A stretch of 64,000 nucleotides of DNA from Lumbricus rubellus. Lineage: Eukaryota > Annelida > Clitellata > Crassiclitellata > Lumbricidae. Position 1 is the first letter of the stretch, and the number at the start of each line of letters is the position of its first letter. The stretch covers positions 5,576,352 through 5,640,351 of the forward strand of contig OX243822.1 of assembly GCA_945859605.1 (NCBI GenBank), given 5' to 3'. Of the stretch, positions 44,601 to 55,082 are shown one piece after another. Both the position numbers and the translations under genes were made by a program. The notes beneath the pieces are model-generated. The model had not been told where the DNA came from and did not search any database. It worked only from the letters and a program-made list of their open reading frames with translations.

Positions 44601-47312
44601 TGTAAAATAACGTAACGTAATTTCCTAAAACAACATACATGTCTGTGTCTTTGTATGTGCACTTGTTATAGCGCCTCTTCAAGCTCTCTCTCTACTCAGA
44701 GGCGCTCCCGACTACAGCGCGGACACTGCATCGGAGTTTCACGCCGAAGCGCTAAGCAATTGCGAGTTAAGGACTTGCCCAAGGTCCCTACGTGGCGACT
44801 TGAGGTGGATTCGAACATGCAACACTTCGGCTGCAAGGTAACGAACATACCCACTACACCACACAAACAATATATAACACAGTATGAAATAGCTAAACGA
44901 GTCAATTCTGGATCTGCACAAAAGGAGCACAATGAACAACCAACCGGGTGATATGCCCATGAGATGGCCTTCTCGTAGCTGTTCAACACAGCTACTCACG
45001 CTCCCCTGTTGAACACAGAAGACTTCCATGAGCAACTTGAACCCTGGAGAAAAGAAAACAGAATTATAAAACTACCAGCATGTTCCAACACAGAAAACCT
45101 ATCTAGTTTTTGGATTTAACAGGTCTACACTATTACCGTATTTCACACATGATGGCCTCACAAGATACCACACAAATCAAGGGAAAAGTTAGAGAAGCGA
45201 ATAGGATTTGAAACCAAACTGTTAGAGATGAAACCCAAATCGTAAGCACTAAGGATGGGTCAGGAGCGCTCCTGAGTAATAATGTTGGAGGGGTGCTATA
45301 TAAATCTCCATAATAACAATAATGATAATAACAATAATAGTAATACTGTAAAGTGCTTGACTTCTGTGCCATTGCCTAAACCTCTCAGCACTTGCTTCCT
45401 GCATTTTGTCGGTTTCCAAGAGGGATAAATATCGTAGCACACATTGCTGGTGTTGTCCTGCAAGCTTTAGCAAAGTTTATTACGAGACAAATAATGCAAA
45501 CGTGTTATCATCGCGGTCTCAACATTTATTCAACACGCAGAAAGAGCAAAGTTATGGGAAACAGTTCACGATAGAAGACGATGAGGCAGTAAAAAAAGCA
45601 GACATACACAAGAACATGTATAATTATATTCACCTATTAGACGCACTTTATAAATGTCTTAATACAATGCAACATGAAGAGGCAGATAAAAATGCACACA
45701 CAAGTGGTGGCGTCATTGCTTTGGAGCCGGAAAGTTCGAGGTTCGAATCCACCTCGCTGCGTAAGGACCTTGGGCAAGTTCTTCACTCACAATTGCTCAG
45801 TGCTTCGGCGTGAAACTCCGATAGTGTCCGCTCTGCATTCGGGAGCGCCTCTGAGTATACAGAGCTTGAAGGGGCGCTATAACAAGTGCACATACAAACA
45901 CACACACGCACACATGAACATGCATATATCAAGCATACATTAAACATAGAAACATACCTGGTATTCGAAATAAGAATCGGTCGCCAATCGCTCGAATCTG
46001 ACGCTTTTTGTGTAGAATGACGTTAGCCATCAGGTAATAGAAGTCGACTGGGAGAGCGCCGTGGTAGAAGACGATGAGACCCGGACCAGACGACGGAATC
46101 CGTTCGAATCCATGAATCTCGTAACCTACGATTCAACTGTATGATATTACGTGCTGCGCTCTGCTGTCCATGGTGTCCTTTAATGCCAAGATGGTAGTAA
46201 AAGGTATGAGAAATCCTATACCCTCCAGCATTAAAGGGTTAATGGTTCCTTTCACTCGCTCTGCAACAATGCAGAGGTGTTTGTTCTCTGTGGTTGGTCC
46301 AACAACCTGGAATGGACTTACGTTGACTATGCGACACTTCCCAAGCTGTTCTCAATTTCACAAACTGTTGAAGACTGGTTTTTCGCTTGATCTCCACCGG
46401 GAGCGCATCTGAGTAGGTACCTTGAAGGAGCGCTATATAAATTTTGATTGATTGATTGATTGATTACTCAACGTCAATGGATCTTGGCCACGCATGTGAC
46501 ACAGGAAGCACAAAATCAGCCACATGTTGGTTTCTGAGCATTTTATTCTGTCATATTATGATATTGGTCGGCATTAAAAATAGTTTTACACAATGAAAAG
46601 ACCTTTTCTTCTACCTAAAGATGCCCGATTATGCCAGAAAAGATGTCCAGAGGCCACAGAAAATGTCTAAATACATAGACAGTTAGACACACATACCTAC
46701 ACACATGCATGCACGCACGTACACACACACACACATGGAGACATGCTCACATACCAACTAATAGGGGCACAGTCAGGAAATTTTGGAAGATTTCCCATGT
46801 TTGGGTGGGTTTTCTGGTGAAAATAGCACTAACAAAACACAGAACAACACAGAATCCATTTTTTTAAATTAAAAATTAATTTATTTCGGGAGTTTTAACT
46901 CGCAGCCTCCTAAATACGAACATACTAAAAACACATAATAACACCGCACCATTAACAACTTAGTGAAAACACAAACAACCGTACCATGCCATATTTTCCC
47001 CTGAGCGTCCCACAGCGCAGCGACGATCTGACGCGCACCATTCCAGAAGTCCATGTGGTAAACATCGAGGAAATGGTGTCGCAACCGGTAGAGCTGAAGA
47101 AACAAAGCGGACGCGTAGAGGAAGAGAACGAGGACGACCGGCAGGAGGAAGGTGAGGATGAGAGGGTAGAGGATCCAGGCGAGAAACTCAGCGTAGTAAA
47201 TGTCAAAGTAGTTCTGGTAGATGTGGTTGAATGCTGACTCAACGTGAGAAGACAATGTGTCGTAAATAGCGGACCACATGGATTCACTCATCTTCTCACA
47301 TCACAATCTGCC
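38631..47312 (-). CDS. TMEM68: TMEM68 (DIESL), ER acyltransferase-family membrane protein, complete
   Basis: Eight coding exons, minus strand: 47312-46985 (ATG at 47291; 5' UTR follows an acceptor at 47313), 46125-45958, 45043-44945, 42894-42800, 41677-41614, 40721-40646, 39437-39374 and 38789-38631 (TGA). All junctions are GT-AG and in phase, giving 343 aa, close to the family's roughly 325. A membrane region lies near residues 35-67 (LAWILYPLILTFLLPVVLVL). Then come FWNGARQIVAALWD, the acyltransferase block FYHGALPVDFYY, GDRFLFRIPGFK, ISPGGVREALF, WGNRVGFAKIAIEAKV, PIIPMFTQN and YGGFPVKM, and the end QTIPGNIFRGLCERF. Vertebrate TMEM68 is an ER protein linked to DGAT-independent triacylglycerol synthesis. 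The oddity is a C-terminal His/Gln/Ser tail coded by CAT/CAA repeats. Introns are full of L2 pieces, SINEs and microsatellites. Confidence 0.95.
38940..39075 (+). repeat. Tandem CAGGTAAGTAATG units
   Basis: About nine 13-bp or shorter units (caggtaagtaatg, then aaggtaagtgat). The plus strand reads as repeated consensus splice donors. It lies in the last intron of TMEM68, which is transcribed from the other strand. Confidence 0.9.
39270..39360 (+). mobile_element. L2-like LINE 3' tail
   Basis: tctgggagcacctctgagta...aagaggcgtaatg then (GATT)n. Confidence 0.65.
39970..40212 (+). repeat. (TGAA)n-type array
   Basis: TGAA/TGAACTAACGAA variants in a TMEM68 intron. Confidence 0.93.
40728..41172 (+). 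repeat. (TAG)n/(TAA)n array and 19-bp satellite
   Basis: (TAG)n with CAG/AAT variants to about 41020, then seven or more perfect copies of a 19-bp unit (aataattgcataataattt) at 41022-41172. It starts 7 bp upstream of the exon 6 acceptor (minus sense). Confidence 0.95.
41790..41960 (-). mobile_element. L2-like LINE 3' end fragment
   Basis: Minus-strand ORF2 end with DPSLWNALSPSVQSTLL, followed by the tail (arms AGCACTTCT and AGAAGCGCT). Confidence 0.85.
42480..42720 (+). repeat. CAT/CGT trinucleotide array
   Basis: Mixed catcgt/catcac/gatgat units; Met/Thr/Ile-rich frames on both strands are artefacts. Confidence 0.92.
42943..43475. mobile_element. MITE-like element with TATTCGG-rich minisatellite
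   Basis: Termini GGGCGGTACTGAATA and TATTCAGTACAGCCC (14 of 15 complementary). Inside, 43015-43190 holds repeats of gatattcggtcaaatagctat, 22-25 bp. No clear target duplication. Confidence 0.75.
43560..44222 (+). mobile_element. L2-like LINE, C-terminal ORF2 and 3' tail
   Basis: The longest piece of this family here. An open but start-less frame codes FICSRIDYCNALLVGLPK, AARLIARLPKYSHISAF, ELHWLPLCARTQFKIL, KAQRGLAPKYL, then SRSFVSIGPSLWNALSPS and LLKTCFF, the classic L2/CR1 end. The tail gggagcgcctctgaacgg...tagaggcgctttataaatg forms a nine-base-pair stem (AGCGCCTCT with AGAGGCGCT) and is followed by (ATACA)n. Confidence 0.92.
44650..44865 (-). mobile_element. SINE family B, full-length copy
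   Basis: Minus strand, all segments from tgtgcacttgttatagcgcc to cccactacaccacacaaac, in TMEM68 intron 3. Confidence 0.92.
45250..45312 (+). mobile_element. L2-like LINE 3' tail
   Basis: caggagcgctcctgagtaat...ggaggggtgctatataaat. Short, with decayed arms. Confidence 0.6.
45703..45910 (+). mobile_element. SINE family B, slightly 5'-truncated
   Basis: Starts at gtggtggcgtcattgc and carries the B box GGTTCGAATCC, gggagcgcctctgagtat and ggggcgctataacaag. It ends 48 bp before TMEM68 exon 2. Confidence 0.92.
46170..46465 (+). mobile_element. L2-like LINE 3' end fragment
   Basis: ORF2 end with FSVVGPTTWNGLT and FHKLLKTGF, then gggagcgcatctgagtagg...gaaggagcgctatataaat and (GATT)n. Confidence 0.85.
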
Positions 47313-48730
47313 CTACAAAACAACAAATAATAATAACGATAATGATAATATCGACAAAGATGATATTTAATGATAATAATAAAAATAATAAAGCGTTTTA
47401 ACACTGTGGCCTTCACGGGTTCTTTCGCTGACAGTATGCCCGATTTGGAGGAGGGAGGCTATAAATTGCCATAGTAACCTCTTTATAGCATGAAAAATAA
47501 TAATAATGATAATAATGATAATAATATTCTTATTATCAATCGTTGTCTGTGTTGGGCACTACAGAACTTATCGGCCAAGACACTGAGAGGCCAAGGACCT
47601 AATGCTAAAACGATTATTTACTCATCTGTACATGATTGTGTCTGTTTTTGAAGAAATAAACGTGTTATAATAATAATAATAATAATAATAATTAAGATAA
47701 TAATAATGATGATAATAATCTTCGTTAAAATTTAAAACTTACACAGCGCAGAATGATTTCAATTAAAAGTATGACCAATGATCACAAGTTCTTACAGGAG
47801 TTGAAATTTGCTGTCAGCAGCCAACGGGGCGGTCACCACTATTATTACTTAGTTTACCATCGCCATCTGCCGCATGGAAGGTTCAGTAGACCTTTGGGAG
47901 GGTAGGGGGATGCGATCTCGCGTCCATGCGCTCTTCGTGCCAGAGTGTTGACCCTAATCCTAAACGATTCTCGCCATAATAATGGTAATGGTTATTGTTA
48001 CTGACGTCTCGGTAAATCGTAAACAGTATGGCCGCCAACGAATGCAATAAAATTAGAGTGCAGCCTATGGACGATATCGCAACATGCATCCCAACATGCA
48101 AAGCGTGAGGGTCGGTTAGGGCTCAGGTTAGACGTCGTGAGGGTTGGTTAGGGTCAGTTTTAGGGTTAGTGCAGTCATTCTGATGAAATTGAAGCGTGCT
48201 TTAATTTTCGCGGAAATATTGGGCCGTATGTCGGGCCGCTCTGTTATGCACGCATCTACGGCGGCCATACTGTTTACGATTTACCGAGACGTCAGTCACA
48301 ATAACCATAGCACAAACTTGATCGCTACCGCAGAAATGGTAAGGGTGAACAACTGATTAGGTGTGTGGACCCATAGAATCAGACACCGGTAGTCAAGGAT
48401 ATCGCCCGATCAATTCACACCAGGGTCGAGGCCATTATGGTTGTTTACAAGAAAACGTGTATGTTTACATTTTTTTATTTAGCACACGTACCAGAAAGTG
48501 CAAGTTAGTATTCTGCAAACGGGTTTTCTACAGCACTTCTGTAGGCGATTCTACGGATACAGTCAATGGAAAGAAACATTGCACTTTAACCCCATTCAAC
48601 GAAAAAACCTCAGTGGCATAGCACAGGGCCTTAATAATACGATTCCCATTTTATTTCTATCGAAACGAAAGCCGCCATCATCGATGCTAAGACCAACGAC
48701 CTGGTATGTAAATAAATCCGTTCATGGAGC
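47313..48730. other. TMEM68 5' flank; no coding gene seen
   Basis: TAA-rich microsatellites at 47325-47395, 47500-47530 and 47668-47720. The TMEM68 promoter and a noncoding first exon should lie here or further right, because exon 2 of the transcript starts at a splice acceptor. The inverted repeat is listed separately. Confidence 0.45.
47988..48308. repeat. 49-bp inverted repeat, 223-bp spacer
   Basis: Left arm 47988-48036 (ending acagtatggccgcc) and right arm 48260-48308 (starting ggcggccatactgt) are complementary at 48 of 49 positions. The spacer contains ggttaggg-rich sequence. Possibly a foldback element. Confidence 0.9.
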
Positions 48731-49167
48731 CAGGGAGGCCACTCGGAGGTTTTAAAAAAGGTCATAATTCGGTAGAAAAAAGTATAGAAAAGGACTCTGG
48801 AAAAGGCTAGATTGAGAATTTCTCTCAAAAATACATTAATTTTTTCCGGGCTTGAAATTTCCTGAGACCTTTTTGTGTCATCCGACGACCAATAATAATT
48901 GCTCTTTTCCCCTTAAAATTTCTGACGACCTTATTTTTGCTCTAAAATCTACAATTTTGGGCCCAAAATCACAAAATTTTCGACTTTTTGCACGTCTTTT
49001 GTGCATTGTCACCTAAAAAGTCTAATTTTTATTAAAAAGTCGGGAAACCGCCATGAGAAAAAAGCTAGATACCGAGAAAAAAAGCTAGATACCACCAAAA
49101 AACCTAGAAACCTAGACAAGAGCGAACACCTAGATCTAGGTGGGAAAAGCTATGAGTGGTATCCCTG
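48731..49167 (-). mobile_element. hAT-like MITE, copy 1
   Basis: Termini CAGGGAGGCCACTC and GAGTGGTATCCCTG. Interior related, in reverse, to 49989-50422 (shared ggctagattgag, aaaatctacaattttggg and cctagaaacctagacaag). No clear 8-bp duplication. Confidence 0.8.
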
Positions 49168-49387
49168 GAACTTCTCGGAGCCAACCAAACGCTAGATGGC
49201 CACGCAGCAGACCAAAGATTAATTATATTTTTAGGCAGCATACGCTCCATACGTAACGTACCATAGGTTCGCCAAATTTGAAATATTCGTAGGAAACCAA
49301 TTTTCGCAAAGTTCTGACGTTTGTCCACAAAATACTTTGCTTCTATACTAATGGTTTAATTTATTTCTACCAAAAAACACGTATATA

Positions 49388-49570
49388 CAGTCATGGTCAA
49401 AAGTTTGCGACCACTAGCCTAGGCCTATATTTTAATGAAAGACTTCACTGAAAGCATGCAAATTTTGACAAATACTGATTATTTATACTGTCTGATGTGC
49501 CTATTCGATGCCTAATGTCATCACACACCAACATGAAAAAAATTAATACTTACAAATTAATATTTATATC
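49388..49570 (+). mobile_element. Tc1/mariner-like terminus
   Basis: cagtcatggtcaaaagtttg followed by cgaccac right after a TA is the usual start of Tc1-like inverted repeats. The rest is AT-rich and cut by the SINE at 49583. No transposase seen. Confidence 0.55.
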
Positions 49571-49582
49571 AGAAATATATTG

Positions 49583-49799
49583 TGGGGCGCGGTGGTCTAG
49601 TGGTGGCGTCGTTGCCTTGGAGCCGGAAGGTCCGAGGTTCGAATCCACCCTCAAGCCGCGTAAGGACCTTGGGCAAGTCCTTCACTCACAATTGCTCAGC
49701 GCTTCGGCGTGAAACTCCGATGCAGTGTCCGCTCTGCATCGGGAGCGCCTCTGAGTAGTAGAGCTTGAAGGGGCGCTATAACAGGTGCACATACAAACA
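49583..49799 (+). mobile_element. SINE family B, full-length and well preserved
   Basis: tRNA-like head (ggcgcggtggtctagtggtgg; B box GGTTCGAATCC), body (aaggaccttgggcaagtcct, cagcgcttcggcgtgaaact) and tail gggagcgcctctgagtagta...aaggggcgctataacag. Possible short target duplication cagaaata on both sides. Confidence 0.93.
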
Positions 49800-49988
49800 G
49801 AAATAATAGTTTATTGGTGTGAAAGTGTCGATTTTGGCCCGTTTCCTTCGTAACTGGAATATGATCAAAAATTTAATCTGAATACACTGCTTATAGGCCC
49901 TAAATTGAAAATTTTCTGTTATGTTTTACAACACGAAGCATTGCAAAAAGATGCATTCTATTGCATACGGTTCGATCACATCGGACAC

Positions 49989-50422
49989 TAGGGATGCCAC
50001 TCGTAGCTTTTTACACCTAGAACTAGGTTTTTCGGTCTTGTCTAGGTTTCTATGTTTTTTCAGGATCCAGTAATTTTTTCTCGCAGCGATTTTTAAAAAT
50101 TTTTCTACATAAAATAGAATTGAATTTTTAGGTGAAGAAGTCAAAAATATTTTGAAAACGGACTCCCAAAATTGTAGATTTTATAATAGTTTTCGTTTAT
50201 TCATTAATTTTTAAAAGCGAAAGACCTAAAATGGGTCATCAGAAATTTTTCGGGAAATGGAGCAAATTTTGGTCGGATGACTAAAAAAGGTTCTCATAAA
50301 TTTAAATGTTCAAGAGCAAAAAATCGATAAATCCATGTATTTTCTCATAAAGGCTCAATCTAGCCTTTTCTAACCTTTTCCCTTTGGATCTGACTTTTTC
50401 AAACTTCAGAGTGGCATCCCTG
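49989..50422 (+). mobile_element. hAT-like MITE, copy 2 (inverted relative to copy 1)
   Basis: Termini TAGGGATGCCACTC and GAGTGGCATCCCTG. Interior is the reverse of copy 1 at 48731-49167. Confidence 0.82.
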
Positions 50423-51756
50423 ATGCAGTTGATGTTTTTGATCTTTGAAGATGGCCGCCATCGAATCGTACGCGTCGTCGATTAACGCTTTGAAGATGAA
50501 TAAATCTGTGAAATAATGTGGGTGAATATTTTAGAAACAGCCGTTAATTAGTCATTTAATTCCGATCTACATGCATTTCGTGCAGATAGATCCAAAATAT
50601 GCAAACAGGGCGATATCAACTGATATGTGGCTGCTTGCCTAGGGTGTATGAGTGCGTGAATTATATTTTGACGACTAGCAACGATGAATCTGCGATATTT
50701 CTAGGCAGCAGATTGCAGTGGCCGTAATTCTGTTGAGGTGATCGGATAATTTTGTCGGGGTGTGCGGCAGTGCTTCATAAATATGTATTATCCTTGTGAA
50801 GACGACCAAGTGATGAAATATGATATCCGCTCTGGTTATGACGATGTTGACTTAAAACAGATTTATCTCCATTATAGAAACTGAAAGTAAATTTCCTGAA
50901 ATAAATGCAATTCCATGGCATGTCTGTGTGTGATGATCATTTCCCATGGTTAAATATGGATTCATTATCATTGAAGTTATCGTCATTGCTATTGTTTATA
51001 TTGTTAATAATTTTATCATAAAAATTTGTTCTATCTTAACTTGACTAAGAATATTAATCAATATTTGCTATTTATTAATTAAAATAATAACACGGCCATC
51101 TGTGGACATCTGGATATCTGGGTACTCACCCTGAGGGTTGGACCCTGGCTGCAAACGCAGCTTGTTTGTATGTATGTGCACTTGTTGCAGAGCCCAATGA
51201 CCTGACTGTTTTCAGACATTAGCTTTCATTATGAAAGACCAGCACAGATAAATAATGACCTTTGCCTAGCACTACCTGTCAAAGTCATGCAAGTGTAAGG
51301 ACTTCCACTTTGTCTTTTAGTGCATAACAAACTGTCTTCTGGTAACCACAAACTCAAGAGCAAACCTGCAGATATTTAATCTTTTATGGATATGTAATGT
51401 TCATGTATGCATGCAGGTATATATGGCACCTTTTAAACTTTGCAATTCGAAATATGATATATTTGTTTACTTAAAATTACTACAGATCATGTTGACAAGC
51501 TGCAACACAGCTACATGATAAAGTGAGATGAGATTAGTGAAGAGCTGTGGGTGAATTGTCGAGGGATTATTTTTGAGGAAGTTCCTGTAGAGTACCCAGC
51601 CCAGCATATTCATTAATTCATACCGGTCAAGAATTTATATACCTAGGGCTTCTTCAAGGGACCTACTCAGGGGCCCTCCAAACCCAGGTATGCAGTTCTT
51701 ATTTGTTGGTAATTCAAAATACATTTCTCATAATTCTTGTGCTCTTTCCATTGCAG
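50423..51756. other. 5' flank of the ankyrin/SOCS gene
   Basis: No coding exon is firm. A short frame at 50450 (aagatggccgccatcg, 21 codons) has a good start context but its phase does not join the acceptor at 51756. Promoter and 5' UTR exons may lie here. Confidence 0.4.
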
Positions 51757-51866
51757 AGTCCATCGTAGACTTTTCAATCAGCGGTCAAAGCGAGACATGT
51801 CTACTCTCCTCCTCCTCATTCTATGCAGATACTGACGACCGCATCAAAGGCAGCACAGCAACAATA

Positions 51867-53945
51867 ATGACGCAGATCGTCCAGAAAGCTTTGGACTTCC
51901 TCCGTCCGCACCGGCCGCATCGTCTCTTCCCGCTCTGCTTCGTCTCGGAGGCGACCCGGACCAACGCAAAGAAGATCTTCGACGTTCTCTTGCAGGACAC
52001 GGAGCAGCTGTCCGCGGCGGACACCGACGAGATCCGGCGTCTGATCGACGAAAGTCCGCGCAACGACGTCCGCAACATCTTCAACGTCGTCAACTGGGAC
52101 GGATTCACGCTGCTGCAGCGAGCCGTCATCAACAACCACCTTGCGATCGTCAAGATCCTCATCAAGAAGGGCTGCGACATCAACGTGGGCATCTGCAGCC
52201 TCCCGCTGCACCTCGCGTGCCGGCTGGGGCACGTCCACATCGCGCAGCTCCTCCTCACGCACGGCGCGCGAGCCGATCTCGAATGCACCGTGTGTTTCCC
52301 CGACGAGCACAAGCTGAAGACGTGTCCCGACCAGATCTACTGCCTCGCCTACCAACCGGTCTACACACCAATCATGTACGCGCTGTGCGGCGACCACGAC
52401 CAGATCCTCCCGCTGCTCATCCACCACGAGAACTCGCGCCAGCTCGTCAAGACGGACTTCCTTCTGCACGAGGCGTGCAAGATGGGCGCGTACGCGTGCT
52501 CGCGCTACCTGCTCCAGCACTACTCGGAGCAGATGACGCAGGAGAACAACGACGGGAAAACGCCGCTCCAGATCAGTTTGGTGATGGACGCGGAGAGCGC
52601 TCTCTTCCTCATCACGAACGGCGCCGAGCTCAAAGACACCGTGTTTCTAACGGACAACGGCTCGACGCTCCACGAGCTCTACAAGCGCAAGGTGAGCCTC
52701 GGGCTCGTCAAGGCGACCAAGTTCGCGCTCGAGCACGGCTTCCGGTCGCACATCAACGTGCGCGACCAGGACGGGAACACGGCGCTCTACGTGCTGCTGA
52801 AGCACGTCGGCCGAACCGTCAAGAGCAACATCCAGTCGGACTACGACCGCGAGGTCCAGGAGTCCGTCAAACTACTCCTTTACCACGGCTCAAACCCGAA
52901 CATCCCGAACCACCTCGGCGAGAACGCGCTGCACGCCGTCCTCTCCGACAGCGCCACGCGCCCCCTCTACGTGAGCCGCCACGGCCAGGTCCGCCGGCTG
53001 AAACCCATCCTCCAAGAGATCTACAAGGTCGTTGAGATCCTTCTTGCGCACGGTGCCGACCCCGGTCAGAGGTCGTCGCCAGGTTATGTGTCGCCGCTCT
53101 ACTATGCAATACGCATCTTTCAGTCGCTACAACCGGACATGTTCGTCGTCGTGAAGACCCCGCTGAAGCAGCTCTTCCTTCTTCTCTGTCAGGAGAGCTG
53201 CAACGTCAACGCCACCGACTCGTACGGACTCACGATGTACGTGCAGCTCCTCCACGGATCCTACGGCTGGATCGCCGGCAGCGCCGCCGCCAACCTGGCC
53301 TTCTGCAAGACGATCCTACCGTTCCTCGCCTACATGCTCCAGCACTTCCTGAAGCGCGGACTCAACGCCAACGCCCCGTTGACCTACTGGACGCCGCGCA
53401 TGGAGGAGACGATCGAGTCCAACTACTTCAAGGAGATCCTAATGTTCGTCAGCCTCCAGGTCGCCGACGACCCGCTCTTCTACGACAACGTACGCCAGCT
53501 CCTCCTCAAGCTCGTCCAGCGCGGCGGCAACCCCAACCTCCTCACGTTCACCCCGTCGTATGGCGCCGTCGCCAAGGTTGCGACCGCCGTCCCCCGCGAT
53601 GCCTCCGTCAGTTTCATCGTCGCACGGTCCCTCTACGTCCCCACGGAGACGACCCTTGCAAAGGTCATCGAATTCGTCAACTTCTTCTCGCGAACCCTCG
53701 TCCAGACGAAGCTGACCGAGTTCGCGAACAGCCTTCAGCACTTCGTCAGCACGGATTTCCGCGGCGAGACGCTGTCCGCGGCCGCGCAGGCGCACCTGAC
53801 CGGCCTCGGGAGCAGGCCTCGCTCGCTTCACCAACTATGCAGGATCGCTATAGCGGAGAGTCTCCAGTGGAGGCTTGCGAGGAAGTGCACGCTGCTTCCG
53901 CTGCCGAAAGCGCTCGTGCACTATCTCCTCAACTTCGACTTATAA
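51867..53945 (+). CDS. Ankyrin-repeat and SOCS-box protein (ASB-like)
   Basis: 692 aa from ATG 51867, all in one exon. The frame opens further upstream, but a strong acceptor (gctctttccattgcAG, ends 51756) indicates that the exon begins at 51757, so a 5' exon could add residues. Ankyrin repeats include WDGFTLLQRAVINNHLAIVK, LPLHLACRLGHVHIAQLLL, DGNTALYVLLKH, LGENALHAVL and VVEILLAHGADP. The C-terminus is a SOCS box (SLHQLCRIAIAESL...LPLPKALVHYLL), which in this family binds Elongin B/C and recruits Cullin-5 for ubiquitination of a bound substrate. I cannot assign an ASB subtype. Third codon positions are overwhelmingly C or G, unlike TMEM68 and ZMYND10 nearby, which leaves long antisense frames that are shadows. 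Confidence 0.92.
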   Translation: MTQIVQKALDFLRPHRPHRLFPLCFVSEATRTNAKKIFDVLLQDTEQLSAADTDEIRRLIDESPRNDVRNIFNVVNWDGFTLLQRAVINNHLAIVKILIKKGCDINVGICSLPLHLACRLGHVHIAQLLLTHGARADLECTVCFPDEHKLKTCPDQIYCLAYQPVYTPIMYALCGDHDQILPLLIHHENSRQLVKTDFLLHEACKMGAYACSRYLLQHYSEQMTQENNDGKTPLQISLVMDAESALFLITNGAELKDTVFLTDNGSTLHELYKRKVSLGLVKATKFALEHGFRSHINVRDQDGNTALYVLLKHVGRTVKSNIQSDYDREVQESVKLLLYHGSNPNIPNHLGENALHAVLSDSATRPLYVSRHGQVRRLKPILQEIYKVVEILLAHGADPGQRSSPGYVSPLYYAIRIFQSLQPDMFVVVKTPLKQLFLLLCQESCNVNATDSYGLTMYVQLLHGSYGWIAGSAAANLAFCKTILPFLAYMLQHFLKRGLNANAPLTYWTPRMEETIESNYFKEILMFVSLQVADDPLFYDNVRQLLLKLVQRGGNPNLLTFTPSYGAVAKVATAVPRDASVSFIVARSLYVPTETTLAKVIEFVNFFSRTLVQTKLTEFANSLQHFVSTDFRGETLSAAAQAHLTGLGSRPRSLHQLCRIAIAESLQWRLARKCTLLPLPKALVHYLLNFDL

Positions 53946-54389
53946 GGAAGGAGGGAACGTACGTACTTTAGGTCAGATGTACTAGTGTTATTCGCGAAGA
54001 GGAGGAAGTAGATGTGGTGGCTTACGTTGGACGATTATAGACCGGAACGATTTAATTGCTATTTAAAATCTGTAAATAGAAACGCTGACATTCGGATGAG
54101 ACTTTCTCGATGTAGTCGTCGGTCGGATGGTAGAAGTTTCTTCGTCGAAATCCTGTCGGGTTCTGGTCGTTAGCGTGGCGGTGTGGTGCGATGCATGACC
54201 TACCTGTTGCCAACCTCTATTGCTCACCTCTGTCTAGTTTACGGAAGACAAATGTCGTATTTACGCATACAGACCACATTGCCTCTTGGCTCCACCAATA
54301 TGTTGACGCAGTGAAATTTAAAAATGCTGGGCTTCGTTAGTACTTTGGTGGTAGGTAGAAGTTTGCAGTGTGGCTCCGTTGACAGGAGC

Positions 54390-54510
54390 CTTACTATTGT
54401 ATTGTATCTGACCATTTATAAAGCGCTTCTCGCAGCAAGAGCCTTTCAGGAGCGCTCCCAGTGCGTGCAACCTCGAGAGAAACTTAGGTAGGTTTTGAGC
54501 GTAGAGAAAG
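54390..54510 (-). mobile_element. L2-like LINE 3' tail
   Basis: Plus sense: atttataaagcgcttctcgc...ttcaggagcgctcccagtgc, with the tail arms in reverse orientation. Confidence 0.75.
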
Positions 54511-54714
54511 ATGCTCTTGTATGCATGCAACCAGTACGGTGTGTTAAGCTGATAGCTTTGATGGACACAGCATTATTTCTCGTTCAGCAGAATAGTGTGT
54601 AAAGCGGATGTGTGCAGCAAGTTCACGCTGAATTTGGATGTGTGGAAGATCAGTACAGTTGAATATATCTTAGCCAATCCGTGGCATGTAGTTAGATGGA
54701 GAATTTAATTGGAT

Positions 54715-54958
54715 AGGGAACTGGAGCCTATTATACTTGAATGGGGTGGAAAAGGCTTGGAGAGGGGACTGAACTTTTTTATTTGGGAGATGGGGTAGAT
54801 ACTTGGATAGGGGACTGAAATAGACTTGGATGGGTGGGAAATATTCGGAAGGTGGGCTTTGATATACTTGGATACGGTGGAAGATATTTGACGAGGGGAC
54901 TGGAATATACTGGTACTTGGATGGGGTGGAAAATACTTGGATATGGGACTAGAGTATA
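54715..54958 (+). repeat. Degenerate minisatellite
   Basis: Repeats of tacttggatggggtggaaaa and gaggggactgaaat, unit about 40-60 bp, with sequence variation. Confidence 0.8.
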
Positions 54959-55082
54959 AATGCATCCTGGTGTCTTGATCCGTTGTAAAAAGTCCTGTAA
55001 TGGAGCCGAGACTGTCTTTGTCGTAGTTCGAAGCTGTTCTAGAACAATGCATGTTGTAACGGAGGGTTTCGTTGTTTTAGTG

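Noticed and set aside
48100..48175. ggttaggg-rich stretch as internal telomere repeat
   Set aside because: Only scattered, imperfect TTAGGG units with no tandem array.
50449..50512. Short frame starting aagatggccgcc as first exon of the ankyrin gene
   Set aside because: Good start context, but no donor in the phase required by the acceptor at 51756.
51816..53834. Long antisense and alternative-frame ORFs over the ankyrin gene
   Set aside because: Shadows caused by the high GC of third codon positions; none has a domain.
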